From assembly GCF_029945685.1 (NCBI RefSeq), contig NZ_JAQSDA010000008.1:211382-275381 (forward strand): a stretch of DNA of 64,000 nt, in the 5' to 3' direction. Numbering within the stretch: the first letter of the stretch is position 1; every line of letters starts with the position of its first letter. The notes below the pieces were generated by a model, which saw only the letters and a list, made by a program, of their open reading frames with translations, did no database searches and was not told the DNA's origin. The stretch comes from Polaromonas sp. (GTDB lineage Bacteria; Pseudomonadota; Gammaproteobacteria; Burkholderiales; Burkholderiaceae_C). The translations under genes were made by a program, and so were the position numbers. Below, piece after piece: positions 37,635-47,471 of this stretch.

Positions 37635-39263
37635 TCAGGCGAAAAACTTCGCCACGCTCTGCAGCGTACGGTAAATGCCCCATGCCAGGGGAATGCCGAC
37701 CGCCAGCCACGCCAGCACCACCATGGCCGGATTCACCGTATCGGCGCCGCCGTTGGTGCGATGCACTTCCGATGCGGCCATCTTTTCGTGCGCCAGGCGT
37801 TTTTCCTCGGCCAGCTCGGCATCCGTCATGAACCACTTGGGATTGAGCGGCCGCACCAGCAGGTTGCAGACCAGGCCGACGACCAGCATGCCCGTCAGGA
37901 TGTACATGGTCTGGTTATAGACCTGCTCGCGCGGAATGCCAAGACCGAGCTGGTATTCCCGCATGTAGTTGACAACAACTGGCCCCAGGATGCCGGCGGT
38001 CGCCCAGGCGGTCAGCAGGCGGCCGTGGATGGCGCCCACCATCTGCGTGCCGAAGATGTCGGCCAGGTAGGCCGGCACCGTCGCAAAGCCGCCACCGTAC
38101 ATGCTCAGGATCACGCAGAAGGCGCCCACGAACAGCACGATGCTGCCGGCCGCTGCGCTGCCAGGAATACTTGCATAAAGGATGCCGCCGAGCACGAAGA
38201 AAACCACATAGGTCACCTTGCGGCCCAGCTTGTCGGACAGGCTGGCCCAGAAAAAACGGCCGCCGATATTGAACAGGCTGAGCAACGCAGTAAAGCCTGC
38301 GGCCACCGCGGCAATCGCAGCCAGCTGGGTCTTGTCGAGCTCGCCAAACTTCTTTGCCACGCCAATCAGCGAACCGCCAAACACTTCCTGCAGCATGGGC
38401 GAAGCCATGCCAATGACGCCAATGCCGGCGCTCACGTTCATGGTCAGCACCATCCAGATGAGCCAGAACTGGGGAATGCCCCAGACCCTTTTTACATGCA
38501 CGTGGCGCTGCGTGATCATGCCGTTGCCTGCCTGCACAGGCGGCGGCGTCCAGCCTTCAGGCTTCCAGCCGGTCTCTGGCACCCGGTAGCCAAAGGCGCC
38601 GGCCATCATGAAGACAAAATAGACCAGCGCCATCACGACGAAGGTCTGCATCACGCCGACGCTGGTCGGCGTGGCGAAATACTTCATGAGGTCGGCCGCC
38701 AGCGGCGAACCTATCATGGCGCCGCCGCCAAAGCCCATGATGGCCATGCCGGTCGCCATGCCGCGTCTGTCCGGAAACCACTTGATCAGGGTCGAGACTG
38801 GCGAGATGTAACCCAGCCCCAGGCCAATGCCGCCAATCACGCCAGAGCCAAGAATCATCAGCCAGAACTGGTGCAGGTAAATGCCAAGCGCCGAGATCAA
38901 CATGCCGCCGCACCAGCAGACCGCCGACACCACACCGGCCTTGCGCGGCCCGGCGCGTTCCAGCCAGCCGCCCCAGGTCGCAGCCGACGTACCGAGCAAC
39001 ACAAAAAACAGGGTGTACATCCATCCCAGCGTGGAAATTTTCCAGTCACAGCTGGTGGTGAACAGCTCGGCAAAAAAGCCGACGTCGGGCCCGCACTTGA
39101 TGGCATCCTTGATGCCCAGCGCCTTTGACAAGGGCAGCCAGAACACCGAGAAGCCGTAGGCCATGCCGATACACAAATGGATGGCCAGCGCTGCCGGCGG
39201 TACCAGCCAGCGATTGAACCCGGGGCCTGCGATGATGCGTTCCTTGTCGAGAATTCCTGACAT
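37635..39263 (-). CDS. OxlT-like MFS transporter (probable formate/oxalate carrier)
   Basis: A 542-residue inner-membrane carrier of the major facilitator superfamily, oxalate/formate antiporter branch. About twelve helices start at LVPPAALAIHLCIGMAYGFS. The loop WFPDRRGMATGMAIMGFGGGA after helix 4 is typical of this branch. A longer internal loop, a second set of helices and a last helix near the C-terminus (VVLAWLAVGIPLAWGIYRTL) follow. It precedes fdsB by 73 bp in the same direction, so it probably supplies formate or exchanges it for oxalate. The substrate is inferred from context. The start at 39263 has GGAGA upstream. Confidence 0.88.
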   Translation of the reverse strand: MSGILDKERIIAGPGFNRWLVPPAALAIHLCIGMAYGFSVFWLPLSKALGIKDAIKCGPDVGFFAELFTTSCDWKISTLGWMYTLFFVLLGTSAATWGGWLERAGPRKAGVVSAVCWCGGMLISALGIYLHQFWLMILGSGVIGGIGLGLGYISPVSTLIKWFPDRRGMATGMAIMGFGGGAMIGSPLAADLMKYFATPTSVGVMQTFVVMALVYFVFMMAGAFGYRVPETGWKPEGWTPPPVQAGNGMITQRHVHVKRVWGIPQFWLIWMVLTMNVSAGIGVIGMASPMLQEVFGGSLIGVAKKFGELDKTQLAAIAAVAAGFTALLSLFNIGGRFFWASLSDKLGRKVTYVVFFVLGGILYASIPGSAAAGSIVLFVGAFCVILSMYGGGFATVPAYLADIFGTQMVGAIHGRLLTAWATAGILGPVVVNYMREYQLGLGIPREQVYNQTMYILTGMLVVGLVCNLLVRPLNPKWFMTDAELAEEKRLAHEKMAASEVHRTNGGADTVNPAMVVLAWLAVGIPLAWGIYRTLQSVAKFFA

Positions 39264-39385
39264 GCTTGTTGTCTCCGTGTTATTTGTTGTGGTCACCCTC
39301 TTTGGGTGCACGGAGTTTCGAGGCCATCAGGGACCCGGTCAAATTGAATCGAAACATGCACCGATTCAGAAACTAAATCAAACAG

Positions 39386-39500
39386 GGCCCCCATGGTTGC
39401 TCGCTGCATGTAGCGCCCTGCCCCCGGAGGCGCCGCAGCGCCTGCGGCCTGGCCTGGCCGGTTCCGCGGCCCCTGCTGGTTGGTGGAGCCCGCGCTGTGC
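39386..39500 (+). repeat. Dispersed GC-rich repeat, copy 4
   Basis: GGCCCCCATGGTTGCTCGCT, CTGCCCCCGGAGGCGCCGC, GCGCCTGCGGCC and TTCCGCGGCCCCTGC. It fills the 257-bp gap between the LysR gene and the MFS gene. The same gap also has a small inverted repeat, CACCC-N5-GGGTG (39294-39308), just upstream of the transporter Shine-Dalgarno, which could be part of a regulator site. Confidence 0.75.
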
Positions 39501-39520
39501 GGGGTTCTGGATCAGCTGGG

Positions 39521-40465
39521 CTAGACGGAAAGCAAGCCACTGTGCGCGGCGGCGTGGCGCAGCCAGCCGGCATCCTGCGCCAATGCAAGTGCCGCTTCCA
39601 GCGTCCGCGAAGGCCGGTCGCCGCCCTGCGCCATGAAGCCTATCGTCGTGCGCACATCGGGGCTGACCAGGGGTAGCGCCTCCAGTTCCTGGTAGCCGCG
39701 CAACGCACCCACCAGCGCGCCTGGCATCACGGTGCAGACACTGCCCTCCACGACCGCCAGCGCCAGTGTGAGGATGGAGTTGGTCTCAATGCGGGGCTGA
39801 CTCATCACGCCCGCTTCCTGAAATGCGTTTTCAACAATCGTGCGGTTGTGCATCTCGCGCGTAAGCAGGCACAGCGGGTGTTTCGCTGCCTCGGACCAGG
39901 TTATTTTGGGACCCAGCTGCAGCACGCCCTTTTTTACTTTTGCGGCACGCCGGACAAAAAAATAATGCTCGGTGTACTGCTTGATCTGGCGCAGGCCGGG
40001 GCCGTTGTCCCGCAGCCTGTCGATGTAGCCCAGCCCCATGTCCAGGGACAGGCTTTCGAGCCCCGTCTCGAGCTCGTTCGAACTCATGGAGCGCACGGTT
40101 GGGGTGATGCCGGGATAACGCGCCTGCAACAGTGCGCAAAAGCGCGCGGCAATCGGCATGGCCGTGGGGACCGCGCCGATATGAAGATTACCCTGCGGTT
40201 TGCCTATGCCGCTGTCCAGTTCCTGCTGCAGCGTCTCGCGTTCCTGCAACATGCGCTGCGCACTGAGCAGCACGCGTGCGCCCTCCGGCGTGAAGCCCTC
40301 AAAATTACGTCCGCGCCTGACAATGACCGTGCCAAATTCCCGCTCCAGCGCTCTCAGCGCGTTCGACAATGCAGGCTGAGTGATGTGGCAGGCCTGGGCT
40401 GCACGGCCGAAGTGCTTGTGCTCGTCCAATGCAGCCAGGTAGCGCAGCGAGGCGAGCAGATTCAT
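39521..40465 (-). CDS. LysR-family regulator, probable regulator of the formate cluster
   Basis: A 314-residue regulator. The N-terminal winged helix-turn-helix (LRYLAALDEHKHFGRAAQAC, ITQPALSNALRALEREFG) is the classic LysR motif. The effector domain spans about 90-300. It is immediately upstream of the transporter and formate dehydrogenase genes on the same strand, so it probably controls them in response to formate or a related anion; this is inference from position. Its start is 4 bp after the mrp stop, so it may also be transcribed from the mrp promoter. The start at 40465 gives the family N-terminus. Confidence 0.92.
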   Translation of the reverse strand: MNLLASLRYLAALDEHKHFGRAAQACHITQPALSNALRALEREFGTVIVRRGRNFEGFTPEGARVLLSAQRMLQERETLQQELDSGIGKPQGNLHIGAVPTAMPIAARFCALLQARYPGITPTVRSMSSNELETGLESLSLDMGLGYIDRLRDNGPGLRQIKQYTEHYFFVRRAAKVKKGVLQLGPKITWSEAAKHPLCLLTREMHNRTIVENAFQEAGVMSQPRIETNSILTLALAVVEGSVCTVMPGALVGALRGYQELEALPLVSPDVRTTIGFMAQGGDRPSRTLEAALALAQDAGWLRHAAAHSGLLSV

Positions 40466-40469
40466 GGGT

Positions 40470-41561
40470 TCAGGTATTTTTGGAGACCGTGATCGTCGGG
40501 AACTTGGCGGAAAAGTCTTTCGCCTTGGCGGCAATCGTGATGGCCACCTGGCGAGCCACGGCCTTGTAGATACCGGCAACTTCACCGTCCGGGTCGGCCA
40601 CCACCGTGGGCCGGCCGTTGTCGGCCTGCAGGCGGATCTGCATGTCCAGCGGCAACGCACCGAGGTAACTCATGCCGTAGTCGGCCGCCATCTTCTTGCC
40701 GCCGTCCTGGCCAAAGATGTGCTCGCTATGGCCGCACTTGCTGCAGATATGCACCGCCATGTTTTCGACAATGCCCAGAATGGGCACGCCCACCTTCTCG
40801 AACATCTTGATGCCTTTTTTGGCGTCGAGCAGCGCGATGTCCTGCGGCGTGGTGACGATCACCGCTCCCGTCATGGGCACGCGCTGGCTCAGCGTGAGCT
40901 GGATGTCGCCGGTGCCGGGCGGCATGTCGACGATCAGGTAGTCCAGCTCTTTCCAGTTGGTCTGGCGCAGCAGCTGCTCCAGCGCCTGGGTCGCCATCGG
41001 GCCGCGCCAGATCATGGCTTCGTCCTGCGCGACCAGGAAACCAATCGACATGACCTGGATGCCGTAGTTCTCCATCGGCTCCATGTTCTTGCCGTCCACG
41101 CTTTCGGGCCGGCCCTCGATGCCCATCATCATGGGCTGGCTGGGGCCATAGATGTCGGCGTCGAGCAGGCCGACGCTGGCGCCTTCAGCAGCCAGGGCCA
41201 GCGCGAGGTTGACGGCGGTGGTGCTTTTGCCCACGCCACCCTTGCCGGAGGCCACAGCCACGATGTTCTTGACGTTGGGCAGCAGCTGCACCCCGCGCTG
41301 CACGCTGTGGCTGGCAATCTTGAAACTCACATTGACCGATACGTTGGTCACGCCCGCCACGCCCTTGGCAGCGGCAATCAGCAGCTTGCGGATACCGGCC
41401 AGCTGGCTTTTGGCCGGGTAACCCAGCTCCACATCAAAGGACACGTCACCGCCGGCGATCTGCAGGTTTTTCAGGGCCTTGGTACTGACAAAATCCTTGC
41501 CGGTATTGGGGTCAAGCACGCCTTGCAGGGCGTTCAAAATTGCCTGTTGTTCTACAGCCAT
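40470..41561 (-). CDS. apbC: Mrp/ApbC family Fe-S cluster carrier ATPase
   Basis: A 363-residue P-loop ATPase that binds and transfers 4Fe-4S clusters in the cytosol. The N-terminal MIP18/DUF59-like domain spans about 1-85. The deviant Walker A is ASGKGGVGKSTTAVNLALAL, followed by DADIYGPSQP, VDMPPGTGDIQLTLSQ and the metal-binding CSKCGH pair. The start at 41561 (MAVEQQAILNALQGV) fits the family; the longer frame is unsupported. It is divergent from metG, a gene pair often found together in proteobacteria. A cluster carrier next to many iron-sulfur proteins is sensible, but it is a general housekeeping gene. Confidence 0.94.
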   Translation of the reverse strand: MAVEQQAILNALQGVLDPNTGKDFVSTKALKNLQIAGGDVSFDVELGYPAKSQLAGIRKLLIAAAKGVAGVTNVSVNVSFKIASHSVQRGVQLLPNVKNIVAVASGKGGVGKSTTAVNLALALAAEGASVGLLDADIYGPSQPMMMGIEGRPESVDGKNMEPMENYGIQVMSIGFLVAQDEAMIWRGPMATQALEQLLRQTNWKELDYLIVDMPPGTGDIQLTLSQRVPMTGAVIVTTPQDIALLDAKKGIKMFEKVGVPILGIVENMAVHICSKCGHSEHIFGQDGGKKMAADYGMSYLGALPLDMQIRLQADNGRPTVVADPDGEVAGIYKAVARQVAITIAAKAKDFSAKFPTITVSKNT

Positions 41562-41732
41562 CGGGATAGGTCTCCGGGTAAATCTGACAGGGCAGCCTGG
41601 GCCGCCGGAATTGCTGCCAAGTCTAACGCCGCAAAACAAACCGGCGTGCCGTGAGGGATTGGCGCCGGGGCCCAGGCGCGGACGCGCCTTAAAATCGCCG
41701 GTCAGCCTCTTCAAAGCCACAAAGCCCTCTTT

Positions 41733-43814
41733 ATGTCCCAGCGCCGCCTTTTCGTCACCACCGCCCTGCCCTACGCCAACGGGAACTTCCACATCGGCCA
41801 CATCATGGAGTACATCCAGGCCGACATCTGGGTGCGCTTCCAGAGGATGCAGGGCCATGCGGTGAATTTTGTCGGCGCTGACGACGCGCATGGCGCACCC
41901 ATCATGATTGCGGCCGAAAAAGCCGGCAAGACGCCGCAGCAATTTGTGGCCGACATCGCCGCGGGGCGCAAGCCCTACCTCGACGGTTTTCACATCAGCT
42001 TTGACAACTGGCACTCCACCGACGCACCGGAAAACCACCAGCTCGCCCAGCAGATCTACCGGGACCTCAAGAAGGCCGGTCTGATTTCGACCAAAACCAT
42101 CGAGCAGTTCTTCGACGCCGAAAAGAACATGTTCCTGCCCGACCGCTTCATCAAGGGCCAGTGCCCCAGGTGCGGTGCGAAAGACCAGTACGGGGACAAC
42201 TGCGAGGTCTGCGGCGCCGTGTACGCGCCGACCGACCTGATCAACCCTTATTCAGCCCTGTCGGGCGCCACGCCGGTGCTCAAAAGCTCCGAGCACTTTT
42301 TCTTCCGGCTGTCCGACCCGCGCTGCGTCGAATTCCTCGAGCAGTGGACGCAGGACGGAAAACTGCAGCCCGAAGTCGCCAACAAGGTGAAGGAGTGGTT
42401 CTCGGTGCGTGACAACGCCGATGGCACCCAGAGCGAAGGCCTGGGCGACTGGGACATCTCGCGCGACGCGCCCTACTTCGGGATCGAGATCCCGGACGCT
42501 CCGGGCAAGTATTTCTATGTCTGGCTGGATGCGCCCGTCGGTTACCTCGCGTCGCTGAAAAACCTGCTGGACAAGCGGGGCGAGGACTACGCGGCCTACA
42601 TGGCCGACCCTGCGCTGGAGCAGTACCACTTCATCGGCAAGGACATCGTCACCTTCCACACCCTGTTCTGGCCGGCCATGCTGCATTTCAGCGGCCGCAA
42701 GACACCGGACAACGTGTTTGTGCATGGTTTTCTGACCGTCAACAACGGCGAGAAGATGAGCAAGAGCCGCGGCACCGGGCTGGACCCGCTCAAGTACCTG
42801 AGCCTGGGCATGAACCCCGAGTGGCTGCGTTATTACCTGGCCGCCAAGCTCAATGCGCGCAATGAAGACATTGACTTCAACGCCGACGATTTCATGGCGC
42901 GGGTCAACAGCGACCTGGTGGGCAAATACATCAACATCGCCAGCCGCGCGGCCGGCTTCATTGCCAAACGCTTCGCCGGCCGGCTGGGGGAGGTCTCGGC
43001 CGACGGCGATGCGTTGCTGTCGGTGCTGCGCGCCCAGAGCGACACCATCACGCAGCTGTATGAATTCCGTGAATTCGCCAAGGCCCTGCGAGAAGTCATG
43101 CTGCTGGCCGACCGCGTCAATGCCTATGTGGACCAGAACAAACCCTGGGAACTGGCCAAAAAAGAGGGCATGGACAGCCGACTGCAGGACGTCTGCACGG
43201 TCTGTATCGAGGCGTTCCGCCTGCTGACGATTTACCTCAAGCCGGTGCTGCCGGCGCTGGGCGCGCAAGTCGAGAACTTCCTGAAAACCGCACCGCTCGG
43301 CTTTGCCGATGCCGCTGTCCTGCTGGGCAACGGGCACCTGATCGGTGACTACGCCCATTTGATGCAACGTGTCGACATCAAGCAACTTGATGCACTGTTT
43401 GAGCCTCCAGCCCAGGCGGAACAAGCGCCGACAGCTATTGAATCCATAGCACCCGGCGGCGAGGAGGTGGCACCGGTCATCACCATCGACGACTTCAGCA
43501 AGATCGACCTGCGCGTCGCAAAAATCGTCAACTGCGAAGCCGTCGAAGGCTCGACCAAATTGCTACGCCTGACCCTCGACGTGGGCGAGGCCACCCTGCG
43601 CAACGTCTTCAGCGGCATCGCCAGCGCCTACAAGCCCGAAGACCTGATCGGCAAACACACGGTGATGGTGGCCAACCTGGCGCCGCGCAAGATGAAGTTC
43701 GGCATCAGCGAAGGCATGGTGCTGGCCGCCAGCCACGCCAATGAAAAAGCCCAGCCCGGCATCTTTGTGCTGGAACCGCTGCCCGGCGCGCAGCCCGGCA
43801 TGCGCGTCCGGTAG
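41733..43814 (+). CDS. metG: Methionyl-tRNA synthetase
   Basis: A 693-residue class I synthetase that charges tRNA-Met, including the initiator. It has the HIGH motif at residues 20-23, a zinc knuckle ([18 protein letters not shown]), the KMSKS motif at 341-345, the anticodon-binding helical domain and a C-terminal EMAP-type tRNA-binding domain (about 590-693). The linker before that last domain (about 560-585) is Pro/Glu/Ala-rich and contains a fragment of the dispersed AATAGCT repeat, read in frame. The 171-bp gap to apbC holds a candidate -10 (TTAAAAT at 41689). Confidence 0.97.
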   Translation: MSQRRLFVTTALPYANGNFHIGHIMEYIQADIWVRFQRMQGHAVNFVGADDAHGAPIMIAAEKAGKTPQQFVADIAAGRKPYLDGFHISFDNWHSTDAPENHQLAQQIYRDLKKAGLISTKTIEQFFDAEKNMFLPDRFIKGQCPRCGAKDQYGDNCEVCGAVYAPTDLINPYSALSGATPVLKSSEHFFFRLSDPRCVEFLEQWTQDGKLQPEVANKVKEWFSVRDNADGTQSEGLGDWDISRDAPYFGIEIPDAPGKYFYVWLDAPVGYLASLKNLLDKRGEDYAAYMADPALEQYHFIGKDIVTFHTLFWPAMLHFSGRKTPDNVFVHGFLTVNNGEKMSKSRGTGLDPLKYLSLGMNPEWLRYYLAAKLNARNEDIDFNADDFMARVNSDLVGKYINIASRAAGFIAKRFAGRLGEVSADGDALLSVLRAQSDTITQLYEFREFAKALREVMLLADRVNAYVDQNKPWELAKKEGMDSRLQDVCTVCIEAFRLLTIYLKPVLPALGAQVENFLKTAPLGFADAAVLLGNGHLIGDYAHLMQRVDIKQLDALFEPPAQAEQAPTAIESIAPGGEEVAPVITIDDFSKIDLRVAKIVNCEAVEGSTKLLRLTLDVGEATLRNVFSGIASAYKPEDLIGKHTVMVANLAPRKMKFGISEGMVLAASHANEKAQPGIFVLEPLPGAQPGMRVR
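43430..43456 (+). repeat. Fragment of the dispersed AATAGCT repeat inside metG
   Basis: ACAGCTATTGAATCCATAGC matches the palindromic end of the family (TATGAATTCAATAGCT on the other strand). It is read as TAIESIAP in the linker before the C-terminal tRNA-binding domain. Confidence 0.6.
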
Positions 43815-43835
43815 GACGACCGTCAAGGCGGACGT

Positions 43836-45587
43836 TCAGGCAACAAATCGCAGGGCCTTGCCCGGACGGGCCGCCATCTCGGTGACCGCCGCATCCAGCG
43901 CCTGCAGCAACAGGGCCACCCCCGCCGCCTGAAACGGCGCCGCAGCGATGGCCACCTTGAGCTGCAGCACCGCGCCGGGCGGCAGCAGTTCACTCGGCGC
44001 CAGTCCGCGCGCAATCAGGCGCTGCCCCATGTCCGAGATCTGGTCGCGCGTGACACGGCCCTTGAGGATCAGCACAAAATCGCCGTCGCGGTGGCGCGCC
44101 ACGGTGTCGCCCTCCCGGGCCACCTGGGTGATGCAGGCGCCGGCATGGACCAGCGCCATCTGCGCCACCTGCAGGCCGTACTCGTCGCGGATCGCCTGGA
44201 GGTTGCCGATGCGCACGCGCAGCACCGCCCCCGACGCGGGTTCGCGCAACTGGGCAATGAGCAAGCGCTGCAGACGCTCCAGCATCACCCGGTGGTTGAC
44301 CGCACCGGTCAGCGGGTCAACCCGGGCGATGGCCTCGACGCGGGCCCGGTTGTCGCGCCGTTCCTGAGTGCGCAGGTACAGGGCCACCAGCAGCAGCGGA
44401 ATCTCCAGCGCCACGCCCAGTTGGGCACCGTATTGCGTCATGAAGGACACCGGCAGCAGCTGCATGTTGCGCAGCACGGGAAACACGGCGCCGGCAAGCA
44501 CCGCCAGCACGCCGGCCAGCACCCACAAGCCGACGCGCGGCGTGCGCCAGGCGTACCACAGCGCCACACCGAGATAAACCACAAAACTGGCCAGGTAGTA
44601 GGGGCCGGTGATTGCAAAAAACGGGTTGCGTCCGACAAACAGGAAACACGCAGCCAGCACGGCGCCCAGGCCTCCCATCGCCAGCATCAGGTGCGTGACC
44701 CAGCGGGCGCCGCGCCCGACCACCAGTTCGCGCATGAAAAAGTGGCCCAGCGCCGCGCCTGTCACCGGAAGCACGTTGGACGCCACGTCATTCCACCAGG
44801 GGTTGTCGGGCCAGAAATACTCGCCGGCCAGCCCCGTGAGAGAAAGCTGGCCCAGAGCGATCACCAACACATAGGCCGCATAATAAAAATGGATGGAGTC
44901 GCGCCAGAAATAGGCGTTGACGGTGCAGATCACAAGCACCAGAGCCACGAACCCGGCATAAACGCCCAGCAGGAAATGCCAGCGCCTGCTCGATTCCTGA
45001 AAATCGCGGGCAGGCCACACGGTCCAGCGCACGCTGATGGGATGGCTGTGCTGCACCCGCAGGTAGCTGGGCCCGGCCTCCTGCGGCTGCTGCACCAGCT
45101 CGAAAGCCGGATGCAGGTAAGGCAGGGGCCACTGGGCCACCGGGATCGAATCGCCCGAGCGCAGGACAAGCCAGCCGCCGTCGGCAGCGGGCCGGTACAG
45201 GTCCACACGGTTCATGCCGGGGTGCGGCAGCGCCAGCACCAGCGGGGTCGGCACACTGACGGCGGGCAGGGCCAGCTGGTACCACAGGGCAGCAGCGCCG
45301 CCGGCCGGCATGATGCGGTCGGCACTGGCCGGTGTCGCCTCGCCGCTGGCAAAACGCTGCTGGACCTGCGCTAGCGTCTGCTCACCCGACGGGTCCACCA
45401 GGACCAGGGCCTCGCCCTGGCGGCCCAGCCATCCGGAGGCCGGGGCGGCGCCGGTCTGCGCCAGCACCGGCGGGCTGGCCGCCAGCCAGCAGGCCACCAG
45501 TGAAAGGGCGACGAAAGCGAGCACGGCCCGGCCGGAGCACCGCGTGGGAGGGAATGACAAACAACAAGGGCTGGGGAAAAGTGACAT
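43836..45587 (-). CDS. 7TM-DISM receptor with degenerate GGDEF domain
   Basis: A 583-residue membrane sensor. Residues 1-43 are a signal peptide ending in VLAQ. A periplasmic 7TMR-DISM extracellular domain (about 50-190) is followed by seven membrane helices (about 205-405) and a cytosolic GGDEF-like domain (about 425-580). The domain begins ARVDPLTGAVNHRVMLERLQ as in diguanylate cyclases, but the GGDEF signature is replaced by HRDGDF, so cyclase activity is doubtful. It may act as a binding or regulatory domain. It is convergent with metG and divergent from the SulP gene. Confidence 0.85.
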   Translation of the reverse strand: MSLFPSPCCLSFPPTRCSGRAVLAFVALSLVACWLAASPPVLAQTGAAPASGWLGRQGEALVLVDPSGEQTLAQVQQRFASGEATPASADRIMPAGGAAALWYQLALPAVSVPTPLVLALPHPGMNRVDLYRPAADGGWLVLRSGDSIPVAQWPLPYLHPAFELVQQPQEAGPSYLRVQHSHPISVRWTVWPARDFQESSRRWHFLLGVYAGFVALVLVICTVNAYFWRDSIHFYYAAYVLVIALGQLSLTGLAGEYFWPDNPWWNDVASNVLPVTGAALGHFFMRELVVGRGARWVTHLMLAMGGLGAVLAACFLFVGRNPFFAITGPYYLASFVVYLGVALWYAWRTPRVGLWVLAGVLAVLAGAVFPVLRNMQLLPVSFMTQYGAQLGVALEIPLLLVALYLRTQERRDNRARVEAIARVDPLTGAVNHRVMLERLQRLLIAQLREPASGAVLRVRIGNLQAIRDEYGLQVAQMALVHAGACITQVAREGDTVARHRDGDFVLILKGRVTRDQISDMGQRLIARGLAPSELLPPGAVLQLKVAIAAAPFQAAGVALLLQALDAAVTEMAARPGKALRFVA

Positions 45588-45742
45588 GGAGCGTGCGTGA
45601 GCGGCTTAAGATAAGCAACCGCGTGTCTTTGAAACAGAAAATGAAGGAAAAAAGACCGGTCCGACTTTAGCAAGGGACTCGCGGTCTGACCATCCCACAG
45701 TTGGAGGATGAACCCGGCGGCATGTCACCCTGGAGTCTTCTG

Positions 45743-47413
45743 ATGAACCTGCCCGCCTACCTCGCACCCTTTCGCCCCCGCATCTTTTCAGCGCTGGGCG
45801 GCTACACGCGCGAGCGCTTCGCCAAGGACCTGGGGGCCGGCATGACCGTCGGCATGGTGGCCCTGCCGCTGGCCATGGCCTTTGCCATCGCCTCGGGGCT
45901 GTCGCCGCAGGCCGGCATCTGGACGGCCATCATTGCCGGCGGGCTGATCGCGCTGCTGGGCGGTTCGGCCGTGCAGATCGGCGGGCCGGCGGGCGCCTTC
46001 ATCGTGATCGTCTACGGCATCGTCGAGCAATACGGCCTGCCCAACCTCCTTATTTCCACCGCCTGCGCCGGCGTGCTGCTGTTCCTGCTCGGGTTTCTCA
46101 AAATGGGCACCCTGGTGCGTTACGTCCCGGTCAGCATCGTGGTCGGTTTCACCAATGGCATTGCGGTGCTGATCGCGCTGTCGCAGCTCAAGGACCTGCT
46201 GGGCCTGCAGATTGCCAGAATGCCGGCCGATTTTTTTTCGCAGATCAAGGCGCTGGCGGCCCACATGGACTCCTTCAACGCGAGTGCCCTGGGCCTGGGC
46301 GCGGCCTGTTTTCTGGGCCTGGTGCTCTGGCCCAAACTGTTTGTGAGCCGCTCCCTGGGCACCAACGGCTTCACCGCCCGTCTGATCAGCCGGATGCAGG
46401 CGGTCGAGGGTGTGCAACTGCTGCGTGCGACCCGTGCCGTGTCCCGCGTGCCCGGCCCCATCGTGGCGCTGATCACGCTGACGGTGTTTGCCTGGCTGCT
46501 GCACCTGCCGGTGGACACCATAGGCTCGCGTTTTGGCGGCATTCCACAGGCCCTGCCCCACTTTGCGCTGCCGGCTTTTTCCTGGGACACCGTGCGCCTG
46601 CTGCTGCCGCCCACGCTGACCATTGCCATGCTGGGCGCAGTCGAGTCACTGCTGTGCGCGCGTGTCGCCGACCAGCTCTCCGGCCTGCCCAAACACGACC
46701 CCAACCAGGAGCTGATGGCGCAGGGCATCGCCAATTTCGTCGTGCCTTTTTTCGGCGGGATGCCGGCCACCGGCACCATGGCCCGCACCGTGACCAACCT
46801 GCGCGCGGGCGCTACCTCGCCGGTGGCCGGCCTGACCCATGCCCTGACGCTGATGCTGGTGGTGCTGGTCGCCGCGCCGCTGGCCATGCATGTGCCGCTG
46901 GCCGTGCTGGCCGGCTTTCTGGTGCATGTGGCCTGGAACATGGGCGAGTGGCGCGAGTTTGCGCGCCTGCGCCAGTACAGCAGCCACTACCGCCTGCTGA
47001 TGCTGGGCACCTTCCTGCTGACCGTGGTATTTGACCTGACGGTGGCCCTGCAGGTCGGCCTGCTGCTGGCCTGCGTGCTGTTTGTACGGCGCATGAGCAG
47101 TCTGTTCCAGGTGGTGGAGACGGAGCGCACCGCCGATTCGGTCCACTTCCAGCTCTATGGCTCGCTGTTTTTCGGCGCGGTCGCCAAAATCGACCCGGTG
47201 CTGTCGGTGGTTGAAAGCGCGCCCGGGGCTCTGCTGGTGCGCCTGGATGCCCAGTCGCTGCAGTCGCTTGACGCCTCCGGTCTGGACGTGCTGGTGCAAC
47301 TGCACAAGGCTGTCGTGCTGCGCGGCGGCCGGCTGGTGATCTCGGGCCTGAACGCCCAGCCGCGCGCGGTCATGGCGCGTGCGGGATTTCTGGCGAAGGT
47401 GAACGAGCTATGA
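45743..47413 (+). CDS. SulP family anion transporter with STAS domain
   Basis: A 556-residue inner-membrane transporter for sulfate, bicarbonate or a dicarboxylate. The N-terminal SulP core carries MVALPLAMAFAIASGLSPQ, GGSAVQIGGPAGAFIVIVYG and LLGAVESLLC-like motifs (MLGAVESLLCARVADQLSG). The C-terminal cytosolic STAS domain is at about 460-556 (VRLDAQSLQSLDASGLDVLV). The start at 45743 was chosen because TGGAG lies 7 nt upstream; ATG 45722 and TTG 45701 are in-frame alternatives. The exact anion cannot be told. Its stop codon falls in the first bases of a dispersed repeat. Confidence 0.9.
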   Translation: MNLPAYLAPFRPRIFSALGGYTRERFAKDLGAGMTVGMVALPLAMAFAIASGLSPQAGIWTAIIAGGLIALLGGSAVQIGGPAGAFIVIVYGIVEQYGLPNLLISTACAGVLLFLLGFLKMGTLVRYVPVSIVVGFTNGIAVLIALSQLKDLLGLQIARMPADFFSQIKALAAHMDSFNASALGLGAACFLGLVLWPKLFVSRSLGTNGFTARLISRMQAVEGVQLLRATRAVSRVPGPIVALITLTVFAWLLHLPVDTIGSRFGGIPQALPHFALPAFSWDTVRLLLPPTLTIAMLGAVESLLCARVADQLSGLPKHDPNQELMAQGIANFVVPFFGGMPATGTMARTVTNLRAGATSPVAGLTHALTLMLVVLVAAPLAMHVPLAVLAGFLVHVAWNMGEWREFARLRQYSSHYRLLMLGTFLLTVVFDLTVALQVGLLLACVLFVRRMSSLFQVVETERTADSVHFQLYGSLFFGAVAKIDPVLSVVESAPGALLVRLDAQSLQSLDASGLDVLVQLHKAVVLRGGRLVISGLNAQPRAVMARAGFLAKVNEL

Positions 47414-47468
47414 AATCAATAGCTGCCCACGCTTATGGCACAAGGGCTAGCGCCAAAATTGACACATA
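47411..47468 (+). repeat. Dispersed AATAGCT repeat, copy 6
   Basis: TATGAAATCAATAGCTGCCC, a short GC core, then CAAGGGCTAGCGCCAAAATT. It supplies the TGA stop of the SulP gene and fills the 58-bp gap to the convergent lipoprotein gene. Confidence 0.8.
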
Positions 47469-47471
47469 AAT

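Noticed and set aside
45708..45743. Twelve-codon leader frame overlapping the SulP start (TGATG)
   Set aside because: Its ATG directly abuts GGAGG with no spacing, so initiation is unlikely; coupling cannot be excluded but has no other support.
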